Assembly: GCF_002797325.1 (NCBI RefSeq)
Contig: NZ_KZ454938.1
Coordinates: 694,267-758,266, forward strand
Direction: 5' to 3'
Length of the DNA: 64,000 nucleotides
From: Bacillus sp. FJAT-45037
Lineage (GTDB): Bacteria > Bacillota > Bacilli > Bacillales > Bacillaceae_D
Shown here: positions 63,945 through 64,000 of the stretch, in pieces
How the letters are laid out: each line of letters opens with the position of its first letter
Numbering within the stretch: position 1 is the stretch's first letter
Made by a program: the position numbers and the translations under genes
Notes under the pieces: model-generated
Databases searched by the model: none
The model's input: only the letters and a program-made list of their open reading frames with translations
What the model was told of the DNA's origin: nothing

Positions 63945-64000
63945 ATGCGTGCGAAACTCGTTTTACTTATTGTTTTTGGGTTTGTCATTTGGGGAGTGAT
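63945..64000 (+). CDS. partial gene cut by window end
   Basis: ATG 63945 with GGGGGAG upstream; the visible start MRAKLVLLIVFGFVIWGV is a signal peptide or membrane anchor. Product unknown. Confidence 0.65.
   Translation, partial: MRAKLVLLIVFGFVIWGV

Noticed and set aside
1-64000. tRNA or rRNA genes
   Set aside because: I saw no tRNA-like GGTTCGAATCC with matching stems and no rRNA segments; the CCA-type matches belong to T-box leaders.

Overview
The window is chromosomal DNA of a low-GC, endospore-forming, naturally competent Gram-positive bacterium, most likely an alkaliphilic or salt-tolerant Bacillaceae (Alkalihalobacillus/Halalkalibacter type). The evidence is a complete mrpABCDEFG Na+/H+ antiporter operon, the sporulation genes sda, gpr and spoIIP, the comE locus, strong AGGAGG ribosome sites, frequent TTG/GTG starts, CIRCE and T-box regulation.

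Layout. 0.2-3.6 kb: poorly characterised membrane proteins and lipoproteins. 3.7-10.0 kb: a small export protein and the mrp operon (minus strand). 10.3-11.2 kb: a small secreted protein and sda, with a DnaA-box cluster upstream. 11.2-38.7 kb: a conserved Bacillus housekeeping run (yqeG, yqeH, aroE, yhbY, nadD, yqeK, rsfS, cvfB-like, yqeM; comER, comEA, comEB, comEC; yqzM, holA, rpsT, gpr, spoIIP, yqxA, lepA, hemW; hrcA-grpE-dnaK-dnaJ; prmA, rsmE, mtaB). 60.2-64 kb: guaC, deoC, a TspO-related membrane protein and an unrecognised pair, the last gene cut by the window end.

Between mtaB and guaC/deoC lies an A+T-rich accessory island of about 21 kb. Most of it is an array of small, mutually unrelated, plus-strand genes (GNAT acetyltransferases, MFS transporter, lipoproteins, cupin, SH3-like protein, DUF4190 proteins, tiny membrane proteins). 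Almost every gene is followed within 4-67 bp by a related imperfect repeat of about 70-90 bp, built from two half-sites (left core AACGGGTGCG, right core AACGGRGCAG) with potential to fold into a hairpin. I find 15 copies with both half-sites and about 9 partial ones. The one-gene/one-repeat organisation resembles integron gene cassettes, but no integrase is in the window and the repeats are not canonical attC sites. This is the main candidate for an undescribed system.

The first two genes of the array (a GNAT and an MFS transporter) each have a complete T-box riboswitch with its own promoter and terminator. My reading of the specifiers is CGC (Arg) and CAA (Gln), which would make them responsive to uncharged tRNA. 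The array is broken by an IS110-family element, itself split by a group II intron in antisense orientation (removing 49740-51618 restores a 412-residue transposase), and by a divergent ABC transporter/TetR module.

No rRNA, tRNA or CRISPR array was recognised. All calls are from reading the sequence; no database search was run.
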